From Arthrobacter sp. MAHUQ-56 (GTDB lineage: Bacteria > Actinomycetota > Actinomycetes > Actinomycetales > Micrococcaceae): a DNA stretch of 64,000 nucleotides. Shown here in pieces: positions 26,187-37,990 of the stretch (positions are counted from its first letter, which is position 1; the number at the start of each line of letters is the position of its first letter). The position numbers were made by a program, and so were the translations under genes. The stretch is taken from the NCBI RefSeq assembly GCF_019710585.1, contig NZ_JAIFZQ010000021.1, forward strand, positions 179,817-243,816, read 5' to 3'. Below the pieces are notes generated by a model, which saw nothing but the letters and a program-made list of their open reading frames with translations, did no database searches and had not been told where the DNA came from.

Positions 26187-26729
26187 ATGAGGCCGGACGG
26201 GGAACAGAGCACTACTTCCGTGAAGAGCGGGCGGCCGTACAGTGCCGGGGCCCAGGCTGCCGCGCTTGCCGCGTTCCTGGTGGCGTCCCTGCTGGTGGCA
26301 GGGCTGGGCGGGCTGGCATCGGCCAGCAACGTCAATGGCTGGTACGCGACGGCGGACAAGGCGCCCTGGTCCCCGCCCAACACCGTGTTCGGTCCGGTCT
26401 GGACAATCCTCTATGCGGCAATGGCCGTTGCCGCGTGGCTCGTGTGGCGCAAGCGGTCGGAGAAGACCCGGCCGGCGCTGGCTGTTTACGGGATCCAACT
26501 GGTCCTCAACCTCGCCTGGACCCCGGTGTTCTTCGCCCTCTACCCCGCGTTGGGAACCGCTGCACTGTGGCTGGGCCTTGCCGTCATCATTGCCCTCATT
26601 GCAGCAGTCGCCGTGACTGTCCTTTACTTCGGCCCCATCAGCCGCACCGCCGGGCTGCTCCTCCTGCCGTATATCTCGTGGCTGGTGTTCGCCGCCTCCC
26701 TGAACTGGTGGGCAGCCGCCCACAACTAA
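26187..26729 (+). CDS. TspO/MBR-family membrane protein
   Basis: A 180-residue protein with five predicted membrane helices from about residue 22 onward. Family signatures are WYATADKAPWSPPNTVFGPVW and NLAWTPVFFALYP. TspO proteins bind tetrapyrroles and are tied to porphyrin and stress responses. Upstream in-frame codons exist to 26028 but overlap the promoter region; the ATG at 26187 has GGAG close by. The hydrophilic N-terminal 20 residues are longer than in most relatives. Confidence 0.92.
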   Translation: MRPDGEQSTTSVKSGRPYSAGAQAAALAAFLVASLLVAGLGGLASASNVNGWYATADKAPWSPPNTVFGPVWTILYAAMAVAAWLVWRKRSEKTRPALAVYGIQLVLNLAWTPVFFALYPALGTAALWLGLAVIIALIAAVAVTVLYFGPISRTAGLLLLPYISWLVFAASLNWWAAAHN

Positions 26730-26772
26730 GTGGCCTGCACCGGCCCCCGGGGACCGGCCCCGCCCAGGGCTT

Positions 26773-28224
26773 TCAGCATTCCACGACGTTGACGGCGAGG
26801 CCGCCCATCGCTGTTTCCTTGTATTTGTCGCTCATGTCCTTGCCGGTTTCGCGCATCGTGATGATGACCTCGTCCAGCGAGACGCGGTGGGTGCCGTCGC
26901 CCCAGAGCGCCATCTTGGCGGCGTTGATCGCCTTGGCCGCGGCGATCGCGTTCCGCTCGATGCACGGAACCTGGACCAGCCCGCCGATCGGGTCGCAGGT
27001 CAGGCCCAGGTTGTGCTCCATCGCGATCTCCGCGGCGTTCTCCACCTGGGCAGGGGTCCCGCCCATCACCTCGGCCAGGCCCGCGGCGGCCATCGACGAC
27101 GCGGACCCCACCTCGCCCTGGCAACCCACCTCGGCCCCGGAGATCGAGGCCTGCTCCTTGTAGAGCACCCCGACGGCGCCGGCGGCGAGCAGGAACTTCA
27201 CCACCACACCGTCGCGGTCCTCCTGCGTGGCGGACTCCATCCCGGGCGCGAAATGCAGGGCGTAGAACAGCACGGCGGGGATGATGCCGGCGGCGCCGTT
27301 CGTCGGGGCGGTGACCACCCGCCCGCCTGAGGCGTTCTCCTCGTTCACCGCCAGGGCCACCAGGTTCACCCACTCCTGCCAGTATCGCGGATCATAGGAA
27401 GCGCGGCCCAGCTCCCTTCCCTGGTCCCCGTCCTGGTCCGGGTCCTCGCCGTTGGCGCTTTCCTTCTGGATCCGGTCGAACCAGTCGGGGGCGCGGCGGC
27501 GGACCTTCAACCCACCGGGCAGTACGCCCTCGCGCTGCAGGCTGGTCTGCACGCAGGCCTCCATGACGGACCAGATGTGCAGCAGGCCAGCGCGGATCTC
27601 CTCCTCATCCCGCGAGGACTTCTCGTTGAGGAGCATGATGTCGCTGATCCCCAGTCCGGTGTCCCGGCAGTGCTCCAGCAGTTCGGCGGCGGTCCGGAAC
27701 GGCAGCGGCAGCTCCTTCTTCGACTCCTCGAGTTCCTGCTGCGCTGCGTCCTCTTCGCCTTCACGGACGATGAACCCGCCGCCCACCGAAAAGAACGTGG
27801 CCGTGTGCAGCACGTTCCCTTCGGCGTCGGAAACCGTAAACGTCATGCCGTTCGTGTGCCGCGGCAGTACCGTCAGCGGCCGCAGCACCATGTCCTGCAC
27901 GCCGTACGGCAGCGGCACCGCGCCCGCCAGGTTCAGGGTCCCCGTCTCCGCAATCGCGGCCAGCCGCTCCTCCACCTCCTCGGGCAGGATCAGCTCAGGA
28001 TGGAACCCCTCCAACCCCAACAGGATTGCGGTCATCGTCCCATGCCCGTGACCAGTCGCAGCGAGGGACCCATAAAGATCCACCCGCAGCGACGCCACCT
28101 GCGCCAGCAACCCGGAAGCCTTCAGCTCCTCCGCGAACACGGCAGCAGCCCGCATCGGCCCCACAGTATGGGAAGACGACGGGCCAATCCCGATCGAAAA
28201 CAGGTCGAAGACGCCAACGGCCAT
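26773..28224 (-). CDS. sdaA: L-serine ammonia-lyase, iron-sulfur type
   Basis: A 483-residue single-chain serine dehydratase that converts L-serine to pyruvate and ammonia. The beta domain opens FDLFSIGIGPSSSHTVGPMR; the alpha domain holds the [4Fe-4S] cysteines in VGCQGEVGSA, LTCDPIGG and VQVPCIERN. An acidic insertion (about 268-282, EDPDQDGDQG) is a local oddity. It lies 93 nt after gcvT on the same strand, so products of glycine breakdown (serine via SHMT) feed directly into pyruvate. Confidence 0.96.
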   Translation of the reverse strand: MAVGVFDLFSIGIGPSSSHTVGPMRAAAVFAEELKASGLLAQVASLRVDLYGSLAATGHGHGTMTAILLGLEGFHPELILPEEVEERLAAIAETGTLNLAGAVPLPYGVQDMVLRPLTVLPRHTNGMTFTVSDAEGNVLHTATFFSVGGGFIVREGEEDAAQQELEESKKELPLPFRTAAELLEHCRDTGLGISDIMLLNEKSSRDEEEIRAGLLHIWSVMEACVQTSLQREGVLPGGLKVRRRAPDWFDRIQKESANGEDPDQDGDQGRELGRASYDPRYWQEWVNLVALAVNEENASGGRVVTAPTNGAAGIIPAVLFYALHFAPGMESATQEDRDGVVVKFLLAAGAVGVLYKEQASISGAEVGCQGEVGSASSMAAAGLAEVMGGTPAQVENAAEIAMEHNLGLTCDPIGGLVQVPCIERNAIAAAKAINAAKMALWGDGTHRVSLDEVIITMRETGKDMSDKYKETAMGGLAVNVVEC

Positions 28225-28317
28225 GACGGGGTTTCCTAACTACAGGTTCAGAGGGAGCGATCACCCAGGCGACGGGCGCACGAGGGGCCGGCGAAGCCAG
28301 CCACGGGGCACGAAGGA

Positions 28318-29466
28318 CTACTTGAGGCGCTTGTAGAACGGGAGTTCGACGACTTCGAACGGTTCGGCCTTGCCGCGCAGGTCGATGTCCAGGGCGGTGC
28401 CCGGGGCTGCGTGTTCGACGTCGACGTAGGCCATGGCGATGGGATACCCGAGGGTGGGCGAGGGCTGGCCGGAGGTGACTTCACCGACCGTCACGCCGTC
28501 CTTGAGGACCGGGTAGTGGGCCCGGCCCGCGCGTCGGCCCTGGCCTTTGAGCCCTACGAGGCGGCGGCCGGACGTGCTTCCGGCGCCGGCTTCCTTTTTG
28601 GCGGCCAGCGCGGCCTTCCCCACGAAGTCGCCTTCCTTGGAAAGCGCGACGACGGGCCCCAGTCCGGCGGCGAACGGGTCGCCCTGCAGTGACAGTTCGT
28701 TGCCGTACAGCGGCATGCCGGCCTCAAGGCGCAAAGAGTCGCGCGCCGCCAGGCCTGCGGGGGTCAACTCCCCCTCGTCGGCAATTGCGATGAACGCCTG
28801 CCACAGCGCCGCGGCATCCTGGTTGGCCACGAAGATTTCGAACCCGTCCTCGCCCGTGTAGCCCGTGCGCGCCAGCAGGAGTTCGAGGCCGGCGCCGTTA
28901 ACCAGGAAGGGAACCTCCACTGCGGCGTAGTACTTAAGGCCGGTAACGTCTGCGTGCCGGGCTGCAGGGACCAGCCGGAGCAGCAGTTCCTGGGCTTTGG
29001 GGCCCTGGACGGCGATCAGGGACGTGGCGGCGGAGGCATCGTCCACCGTGACATCGAACCCGGCGGCCCGTTCCTGCAGGGCAGCGGCGACGACGGCGGC
29101 GTTCCCGGCGTTGGGAACCACCAGGAACACGTCGGTACCGTCCTGCGCGGCCGGGCGGCGGTACGTGATCAGGTCATCGATGATGCCGCCATCGGCGTTG
29201 CAGATCAGCGAGTACTTGGCCTTGCCCACGGCCATGGCGGACATCTTTCCCACCAGGGCGTAGTCGAGGAAGGCGGCAGCCTGGGGTCCGGTCACCCAGA
29301 CCTCCCCCATGTGGGAGAGGTCGAACAGGCCGGCCGTCTTGCGGACGGCATGGTGTTCGGCCAGTTCGGAGCTGTATTTCAGGGGCATCTGCCAGCCACC
29401 GAAGTCGGTGAAGGAGGCGCCCAGCTTCTTGTGTTCGTCGTACAGCGCGGTGTACTTCTCGGTCAT
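28318..29466 (-). CDS. gcvT: Glycine cleavage system T protein (aminomethyltransferase)
   Basis: A 382-residue tetrahydrofolate-dependent enzyme that takes the methylamine group from lipoyl-H protein to form methylene-THF and ammonia. Markers: LFDLSHMGEVWVTG near the N-terminus, the folate-binding ARTGYTGEDGFEIF with its conserved Asp, and GQPSPTLGYPIAMAYV near the end. It starts 11 nt after gcvP, in one operon. No gcvH reading frame lies in the 93-nt gap to sdaA. Confidence 0.96.
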   Translation of the reverse strand: MTEKYTALYDEHKKLGASFTDFGGWQMPLKYSSELAEHHAVRKTAGLFDLSHMGEVWVTGPQAAAFLDYALVGKMSAMAVGKAKYSLICNADGGIIDDLITYRRPAAQDGTDVFLVVPNAGNAAVVAAALQERAAGFDVTVDDASAATSLIAVQGPKAQELLLRLVPAARHADVTGLKYYAAVEVPFLVNGAGLELLLARTGYTGEDGFEIFVANQDAAALWQAFIAIADEGELTPAGLAARDSLRLEAGMPLYGNELSLQGDPFAAGLGPVVALSKEGDFVGKAALAAKKEAGAGSTSGRRLVGLKGQGRRAGRAHYPVLKDGVTVGEVTSGQPSPTLGYPIAMAYVDVEHAAPGTALDIDLRGKAEPFEVVELPFYKRLK

Positions 29467-29477
29467 GGTGCCGGTCC

Positions 29478-32327
<2,850 letters not shown>

Positions 32328-32379
32328 GAAGGAACTCCATTTACTCAGGCGGCGCAGGGTACGCCACAGCGATTCGGGT

Positions 32380-32610
32380 TCCTCCCCGCTCTGTATTGGA
32401 CCTGAGAGTTTCCGCGTTGCCTGCCTGGACAGGACCCGCTTGCACCGTCGGTGAGCACAGCAGCTTTGCACTCCCCACAGGGAGACAGGGAACGCTGCCT
32501 GCTACTTTCCAGAGGTGCCTCGCCGCGGCGGTACATGGGCCTGCGAGATTCCTGGGGAGGATTTGCTCCTACGGCGCCTGCTTGTACTTCCGGCAGGACT
32601 CTCCCGCCGC
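32380..32610 (-). ncRNA. Tandem glycine riboswitch (gcvT motif)
   Basis: On the minus strand, two consecutive aptamers are clear: aptamer 1 with GGAGAGTCC, GCGCCGTAGGAGCAAATCC and GGAATCTCGCAGGC; aptamer 2 with CTCTGGAAAGTAGC, CACCGACGGTGCAAGC and GGAAACTCTCAGGTCC followed by a CAGAG block. It ends about 50 nt before the gcvP GTG. The class is an ON switch in which glycine activates glycine cleavage. A GGGGAGG tract at the 3' edge could be sequestered. It explains most of the 382-base gap between gcvP and the TetR gene. Confidence 0.93.
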
Positions 32611-32709
32611 AGATCAAAGGCTATTCATTTGGATTTGCCGGGGAGCAGCCCACGACGGCTCCCACAGCGCTTAATTCTCCTACGCCGGAGCCCGCGGGGC
32701 AAATGGTTC

Positions 32710-33246
32710 CTACCGCCGGAGCCGCTCCAGCGCGGCCAGCAACTCGTCCACGTCCGCCGCCGCTCCACCTTCGGGAACCGGGCCCACGGAGAGCATGGCG
32801 TTGAAGTACAGGCCGTCGCCCATGTACAGCACGGCCTTGGCCAGGGCGGGTCCCACATCCGCGGCGATCTCGTCGAGCCAGCGCCGCTGGATCGCGGCAA
32901 ACCGCCGCCTCGTTTCTTCGTGCGCCACCTCGGCAAGCCGGGTGGCCGCGACGACGGCCCGGTCCAGGGGCGTGTCCGCCCAGACCGAGGACCGGATGAA
33001 GTAGGCCGCGGCTCCTTCCGGAGCTTCGGCCATGGCGTCGGCATCGGCGCCGGCCAGCACATCCAGCCGTTCCAGCAGCACCTCAATGAGCGCTTCCTTG
33101 TTGGGGAAGTGATAGAGCAGGCCGCCCTTGGAGACGCCTGCCTTCCGGGCGACGGCGTCGAGGGTGGCCGCCCTCTCCCCCACCTCAATGAGGAGGGATT
33201 CAAAGGCGTCGAGGACGGCGTCGCGGGCTACAGGCTTCCGGGGCAT
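32710..33246 (-). CDS. TetR-family transcriptional repressor
   Basis: A 178-residue regulator with a TetR N-terminal helix-turn-helix (about 5-50, LDAVARKAGVSKGGLLYHFPNKEALI) and a ligand-binding all-helical C-terminal domain. It is divergent from a drug-exporter-type MFS gene and should repress it. A 26-bp palindrome at 33292-33317 is the evident operator. The ATG at 33246 gives the standard family N-terminus (MPRKPVARDAVLDAF), but in-frame ATGs at 33258 and 33270 cannot be excluded because no well-spaced ribosome site decides among them. Confidence 0.92.
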   Translation of the reverse strand: MPRKPVARDAVLDAFESLLIEVGERAATLDAVARKAGVSKGGLLYHFPNKEALIEVLLERLDVLAGADADAMAEAPEGAAAYFIRSSVWADTPLDRAVVAATRLAEVAHEETRRRFAAIQRRWLDEIAADVGPALAKAVLYMGDGLYFNAMLSVGPVPEGGAAADVDELLAALERLRR

Positions 33247-33268
33247 GCCTCCCATCATGCCCCCGAGC

Positions 33269-34879
33269 ATGGTGAAACCCGGAAATTTCGAAACTATACC
33301 GTCTGGACGGTATAGTTATTTCACTACCTCGACCAGCTCCTTTGCACCAGGCCAGACGGGAAGCCCCGGGACGCCTTCACCGAGGCGCGACTGGCTGGCC
33401 TTGGCGCTGCTGATGTTCCCGGTACTGCTCGTGGCCGTGGACAACACGGCCCTGACGTTCGCCCTCCCAGCCATAACGCATGCCCTCGAGCCTTCCGGCG
33501 TGCAGCTGCTGTGGATCGTGGACGCCTACCCCCTGGTGCTGGCCGGGCTGCTCGTATCGATGGGGAGCCTGGGTGACCGGATTGGGCGGCGGCGGCTGCT
33601 GACCATCGGCAGTACCGGATTCGCAGCGATCTCTGCCGCCACGGCCTTTGCCCCCAGCCCGGAATGGCTGATTGCCGGCCGGGGAGCCCTGGGATTTTTC
33701 GGCGCCATGCTGATGCCGTCCACCCTGTCGCTGATCCGCAACATCTTCCCCGAGCCCGGCCGCCGGAGGCTCGCCGTCGCCATCTGGGCAGCAGGCTTCT
33801 CCGGCGGCGCGGCCCTGGGGCCGATTTTCGGCGGCTGGCTGGTGGAGCAGTTCTGGTGGGGAGCGGTTTTCCTGGTCGCACTGCCCCTCATGCTTCCCCT
33901 GCTGGTGTTCGCGCCCGCGTTCATTCCGGAATCAAGGGATCCGGCACCCGGGGCGGTGGACATCCCCAGCGTCCTGCTCTCGATGCTTGCCATGGTTCCC
34001 GCGGTATACGGGATCAAGGAGGTTGCCACCCAAGCCTCCGGCCCGGCGGGTTTTGCCGGCATTGCCTTCGGCGTGGCGATGGGCGCGGTGTTCGTGCGCC
34101 GGCAGCACAGCCTCAAGCACCCGCTGCTGGATATGTCCCTGTTCCGGAACAGGGTCTTCAGCATGGCGATCGGCGCCAACATCCTGGCGCTGTTTTCCTT
34201 CAACGGATTCATCCTGTTCCTGGCCCAGCACCTCCAGCTGCTCGAAGGAATGACCCCGTCCGCCGCAGGCATCGCGATGATCCCTGCCCTGGCCGCCACC
34301 GTGGTGGCGGGACTGGTGGTGGTGCCGCTGGTCCGGAAGGTCCGGCCGGGCTTCGTGGTGGCTGCGGGCCTGGCCTTCAGCGCGGCCGGATACAGCCTGG
34401 TGGCATTCGGAAACCACGACGGCGGACCTTCCGTCCTGCTGGCGGCGCTGCTCATCCTGGCGCTCGGCGTGGGGACGGCGGAAACCATCTCGAACGACCT
34501 CATCCTGGGCTCTGCGCCGCAGGAAAAATCGGGGGCGGCGGCCGCCATTTCGGAAACAGGCTATGAGGTGGGCGCACTGTTGGGCACGGCGGTGCTGGGG
34601 TCGATCCTGACCGCCTCCTACCAGCAAAACCTGCGGCTGCCGGCAGGTGTGGAGGGCGCGCTGCCCGGGCACACCCTCCATAACGCGGGCGAAACGCTGG
34701 CGGGCGCCATGGACGCTGCAGCAGCCCTGCCCGCTCCCCTGGCAGCAGCACTGCGGGAGGCGTCAGCGGCCGCTTTTGACTCGGGTGTCCACATCACCGC
34801 GGCCATCGGGCTGGTACTGATGACCGCTGCGGCGGTCCTTGCCGCCGTCGTGCTTCGAAAAGTCCCGAAAGCCGGCTGA
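33269..34879 (+). CDS. DHA2-type MFS efflux transporter
   Basis: A protein of about 536 residues with 14 predicted membrane helices, of the EmrB/QacA drug-proton antiporter type. Motif D1-like LVAVDNTALTFALPAI is in TM1, and motif A appears as GSLGDRIGRRRLL in the loop after TM2. The start is uncertain: ATG 33269 is the only in-frame ATG near TM1, but it would place the TetR operator inside codons 8-17; there is no in-frame ATG, GTG or TTG between the operator and TM1. The neighbouring TetR gene is divergent, and the two ATG options overlap by complement at 33269-33270. Confidence 0.88.
   Translation: MVKPGNFETIPSGRYSYFTTSTSSFAPGQTGSPGTPSPRRDWLALALLMFPVLLVAVDNTALTFALPAITHALEPSGVQLLWIVDAYPLVLAGLLVSMGSLGDRIGRRRLLTIGSTGFAAISAATAFAPSPEWLIAGRGALGFFGAMLMPSTLSLIRNIFPEPGRRRLAVAIWAAGFSGGAALGPIFGGWLVEQFWWGAVFLVALPLMLPLLVFAPAFIPESRDPAPGAVDIPSVLLSMLAMVPAVYGIKEVATQASGPAGFAGIAFGVAMGAVFVRRQHSLKHPLLDMSLFRNRVFSMAIGANILALFSFNGFILFLAQHLQLLEGMTPSAAGIAMIPALAATVVAGLVVVPLVRKVRPGFVVAAGLAFSAAGYSLVAFGNHDGGPSVLLAALLILALGVGTAETISNDLILGSAPQEKSGAAAAISETGYEVGALLGTAVLGSILTASYQQNLRLPAGVEGALPGHTLHNAGETLAGAMDAAAALPAPLAAALREASAAAFDSGVHITAAIGLVLMTAAAVLAAVVLRKVPKAG
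33292..33317. promoter_or_regulatory. TetR operator with divergent -10 boxes
   Basis: A perfect palindrome with 12-bp arms, AACTATACCGTC and GACGGTATAGTT, separated by TG. Each arm contains TATAGT reading outward: plus strand 33311-33316 and minus strand 33298-33293. Both could serve as -10 boxes of divergent promoters, so one repressor dimer pair would shut both. Confidence 0.85.
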
Positions 34880-34896
34880 CGGGACGTGCGGGCAGC

Positions 34897-34942
34897 AAAA
34901 AGGGCGCCCGGCTTCGGAGGATTGCCCCGGAGCCGGACGCCC
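34897..34942 (-). terminator. Terminator of dps
   Basis: On the minus strand GGGCGTCCGGCTCCGGGG pairs with TCCGAAGCCGGGCGCCC (with a small mismatch) and runs into TTTTT. Confidence 0.8.
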
Positions 34943-34950
34943 CTGCCGGA

Positions 34951-35430
34951 CTACTTGGAGTCGGCGGTGGTGACGCTCGCAGTGGGCTTGAGGTTTTCGG
35001 CCTGCACCATCCAAGCGAACTGCTCGAGCCGGGCGATGAACTCGTGCAGGAGATCGGCGGAGGTGGGGTCCTCCTCATCCACTTCGTCATGGACCTTCCG
35101 CATGGTGCCGACTGCGGCCTCAAGGGCGGCGACGATCCGCTCGATCGCGTCCTTGGTGCTGATCAGCCCTTCGGGGAACTGGGCCAGGCTGGTGGTATCG
35201 GCAACGGTGGAGCTGCGGCCGTCCGGAAGGGCGTGCAGGGCGCGCATGCGCTCGGCGGTGTCATCGGCGAACTGGCGGGCGGCATCAACGATTTCATCCA
35301 GCTGCAGGTGGAGGTCGCGGAAATTCGTGCCCACGATGTTCCAGTGCGCCTGCTTGCCCTGAACGTGGAGTTCGATCAGGTCCGCGAGCACGGCCTGCAG
35401 GTTGTTGGTCAGTGTCGGTGAAGCTTTCAT
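34951..35430 (-). CDS. dps: Dps-family DNA-protecting ferritin
   Basis: A 159-residue four-helix protein that forms a dodecameric iron-storing shell and protects DNA in starvation and oxidative stress. The intersubunit ferroxidase residues are visible: His in GKQAHWNIVG and Asp/Glu in LDEIVDAARQFADDTAERMRAL. Length and the PDGRSSTV loop fit the family. A terminator follows it. It is divergent from the amino-acid permease, with 209 nt between. Confidence 0.95.
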   Translation of the reverse strand: MKASPTLTNNLQAVLADLIELHVQGKQAHWNIVGTNFRDLHLQLDEIVDAARQFADDTAERMRALHALPDGRSSTVADTTSLAQFPEGLISTKDAIERIVAALEAAVGTMRKVHDEVDEEDPTSADLLHEFIARLEQFAWMVQAENLKPTASVTTADSK

Positions 35431-35532
35431 GCATCCTCCTCGATTGGTCCAGTGCTGCCGAGGCTACCAGCCGGGCAGGGGCCGCGGGAGGCAGTTTCTC
35501 AGTGAGCTTACTAATGCGCGGCGGTCATAAAA

Positions 35533-35597
35533 GAATGTTGTTCATATTGCGTCTTGCATCACAGAGCCGGCGCCCCCATACTAAATGAACGCCATTC
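35533..35597 (+). promoter_or_regulatory. Paired GAA-N5-TTC palindromes around the permease promoter
   Basis: GAATGTTGTTC at 35533-35543 and GAACGCCATTC at 35587-35597 both have the form GAA-N5-TTC and are followed by AT-rich ATAT. Between them lies a promoter: -35 TTGCAT (35554-35559), 17 nt, -10 CATACT (35577-35582). The second copy covers the expected transcription start. The regulator is not identified. Confidence 0.5.
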
Positions 35598-35639
35598 ATA
35601 TAGTGACTTCCGTCTCACAGCCTTCCAGAAAGTGGTGCC

Positions 35640-37196
35640 ATGACAGAGACAATCCGCACCAGTACATCCAAATCAGGCCCCCATGCCCACGCGCCCTCCG
35701 CGGGCGGCGTCAGCGACAAGGGACTCAAGGGCGGGCAGCTCGGCCTCCTCGCCGTCGTCGTCCTGGGCATCTCCACCATTGCTCCCGCCTACACCCTCAC
35801 CAGCGCACTTGGACCCACCGTCAACGAGGCCGGACTCCAGCTGCCGGTCATCTTCCTGATCGGGTTCATCCCCATGATCCTGGTCTCGCTTGCCTACCGG
35901 GAGCTCAACGCCGATTCCCCGGACAGCGGCACCACCTTCACCTGGGTCACCAAGGCCTTCGGCCCCTGGGTCGGCTGGATGGGCGGCTGGGGCCTGCTGG
36001 CCGCCAACATCATCGTGCTCTCCAACCTGGCCGGTGTCGCCGTCGACTTCTTCTACCTCTTCCTGTCCCAGCTCACCGGCTCCCCCGAACTGGCGGACCT
36101 GGCGGACAACAAGGCGCTGAACGTGCTCACGTGCTTTGTCTTCGTGGCACTCGCCGTCTGGGTCAGCTACCGGGGCCTGCACACCACCAAGCTGGTGCAG
36201 TACAGCCTGGTGGGATTCCAGCTGCTGGTGCTGGGCCTGTTCGTGGGCATGGCCTTCGCCAACTGGTCCACCTCTGAAACGGCGATCCCGTTCAGCTGGG
36301 ACTGGTTCGATGTGACCAGGATCGAGACGTTCGGCCAGGTGGCCGCGGGCATCTCCCTGTCGATCTTCGTCTACTGGGGCTGGGACGTGTGCCTGACGGT
36401 GAATGAGGAAACCGCCAACGGCAAGAAGACCGCGGGGTTCGCAGGCACCCTGACCGCCGTCATCGTCCTGGCCATCTACCTCCTGGTCAGCATCGCCACC
36501 ATGATGTTCGCCGGCGTGGGCGATACCGGCAACGGCCTGAACAACGCCGACAACCACGAGAACATCTTCACGGCCTTGGCCTCCCCCATCATGGGCCCGT
36601 TCGCCATCCTGATGTCCCTCGCCGTGCTCTCCAGCTCCGCCGCCTCCCTGCAGTCGACCTTCATGTCGCCGTCGCGCAGCCTACTGGCCATGGCCCACTA
36701 CGGCGCCCTGCCCGAACCGTTCAGCCGGATCAGCCGGAAGTTCGCGACACCGGGCTTCGCCACCATCGCCGCCGGCGTGCTGTCCGCAGGGTTCTACGCG
36801 ATCATGCATGTGGTCAGCGAGAACGTCCTGAACGACACCATCCTGGCCCTGGGCCTGATGATCTGCTTCTACTACGGGCTGACCGCACTGGCGTGCACAT
36901 GGTACTTCCGCCACAGCCTCTTCAACAGCGCACGCCACTTCCTGTTCCGGCTGGTCTGCCCGGTGGTGGGCGGCGTGGGCCTGTTCGTGGTGTTCGTCCA
37001 GACCGCGGTGGATAGCCTGGCACCGGAATTCGGCAGCGGTTCGGAGGTATTCGGAGTGGGCCTGGTGTTCATCCTGGGCGTCGGCATCCTGGCACTGGGC
37101 GCCGTCGTCATGCTGGTCATGGCCCGGACCCATCCCGGCTTCTTCCGCGGCCAAACCCTCAAGCGGGACACCCCCGCACTGGTGGTTCCCGAATAG
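35640..37196 (+). CDS. APC-family amino-acid permease
   Basis: A 518-residue transporter with about 12 membrane helices. The N-terminal 30 residues are hydrophilic; TM1 carries the APC unwound-helix motif as GISTIAPAYTLTSALGP. YWGWDVCLTVNEETANGKK in the middle matches the conserved family helix 6-7 block. Substrate is not predictable. GAAAGTGG lies before the ATG. It is followed by a bidirectional terminator and preceded by a palindrome-flanked promoter. Confidence 0.92.
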   Translation: MTETIRTSTSKSGPHAHAPSAGGVSDKGLKGGQLGLLAVVVLGISTIAPAYTLTSALGPTVNEAGLQLPVIFLIGFIPMILVSLAYRELNADSPDSGTTFTWVTKAFGPWVGWMGGWGLLAANIIVLSNLAGVAVDFFYLFLSQLTGSPELADLADNKALNVLTCFVFVALAVWVSYRGLHTTKLVQYSLVGFQLLVLGLFVGMAFANWSTSETAIPFSWDWFDVTRIETFGQVAAGISLSIFVYWGWDVCLTVNEETANGKKTAGFAGTLTAVIVLAIYLLVSIATMMFAGVGDTGNGLNNADNHENIFTALASPIMGPFAILMSLAVLSSSAASLQSTFMSPSRSLLAMAHYGALPEPFSRISRKFATPGFATIAAGVLSAGFYAIMHVVSENVLNDTILALGLMICFYYGLTALACTWYFRHSLFNSARHFLFRLVCPVVGGVGLFVVFVQTAVDSLAPEFGSGSEVFGVGLVFILGVGILALGAVVMLVMARTHPGFFRGQTLKRDTPALVVPE

Positions 37197-37207
37197 GCCC
37201 CACACTG

Positions 37208-37247
37208 AAAAGGTGCCGTGTCCCGTTTCCGGGGCACGGCACCTTTT
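37208..37247. terminator. Bidirectional terminator after the permease
   Basis: AAAAGGTGCCGTG (37208-37220) pairs with CACGGCACCTTTT (37235-37247), perfect over 13 bp, with A/T tracts on both sides. It serves the permease and the converging exported-protein gene. Confidence 0.9.
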
Positions 37248-37267
37248 GGTTGACGACGGCGGAGCGG

Positions 37268-37816
37268 TCACCAATAGTGGGCGACGTCGATCACCAGGCG
37301 GGAGCCGTCGTCCGGCCCGGCCAGGGTGAAGACGCGGAACGGCAGGCGGGCGCGCACTCCCAGGCCCAGGCTTGTATACCCCTCGAAGCTTCCGGCGTAG
37401 GCAACCTGTCGGAACGTCTGGTAACCGGCCACGTTGGAGAGCTCAGACTTGTCAGCCGGGCTGTAGGTAGGGTTGCCGCCGGCGTCGTAGGCAGGGGCGT
37501 TGACCGTGACCTGCAGGCGCGCTCCGCCCCGGAGCGGGACAGGAAGCCCGGACCCGTCCTGGACCACCTGGGGCACATACTTCACGGTGTATCCGGCGGC
37601 CGGCCCGTTGAGGTCCACCACCATACGGTCAAAGCAGTAGTGCTGCCCGGCCCGGACGCCGGTGACGGATGCCGAACTCATGCCCTCGCCGCTCTTAACC
37701 AGCGATCCCCACGTGAGCCCGCAATACGATGTGCTTGCCGAGGCTGGCCCCGGCAGCAGCAGTCCCAGCCCCGCGGCCAACATGATGGCGGTAAGCCAGG
37801 TAAGGAATTTCTTCAT
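37268..37816 (-). CDS. Exported AMIN-like domain protein
   Basis: A 182-residue secreted protein. The signal peptide is clear: KK basic start, hydrophobic core (about 7-24) and a cleavage site near GPASAS. The mature domain starts with CGLTWGSLVKSG and holds two cysteines (CGLTWG and HYCFDRMVVDLNG), which may form a disulfide, and a tyrosine-rich barrel-like repeat pattern. It resembles AMIN-like domains that bind cell-wall polysaccharide; function is unproven. Confidence 0.75.
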   Translation of the reverse strand: MKKFLTWLTAIMLAAGLGLLLPGPASASTSYCGLTWGSLVKSGEGMSSASVTGVRAGQHYCFDRMVVDLNGPAAGYTVKYVPQVVQDGSGLPVPLRGGARLQVTVNAPAYDAGGNPTYSPADKSELSNVAGYQTFRQVAYAGSFEGYTSLGLGVRARLPFRVFTLAGPDDGSRLVIDVAHYW

Positions 37817-37936
37817 GGTGGTGCCATCCAGGAATGAGGCAATTGGATGGATTAAGCGTAGGAGCCTGCACAGCCTGAAACGAGGCCTGTTTTGGTAACG
37901 GGCGGCCTGTGCCCGATAACGACGGCGGCGGGAACC

Positions 37937-37970
37937 AAAAAGCGCCGCCCACCTCGGGGGTGGGCGGCGC
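37937..37970 (-). terminator. Terminator of the DUF4193 gene
   Basis: On the minus strand GCGCCGCCCACC pairs with GGTGGGCGGCGC across a 5-nt loop and runs into TTTTT. Confidence 0.88.
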
Positions 37971-37990
37971 CGGGCGAAGCGAAAGGATCT

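Noticed and set aside
28225..28317. A short gcvH gene between gcvT and sdaA
   Set aside because: The gap is 93 nt and too short for the roughly 125-residue H protein; no lipoyl-lysine motif.
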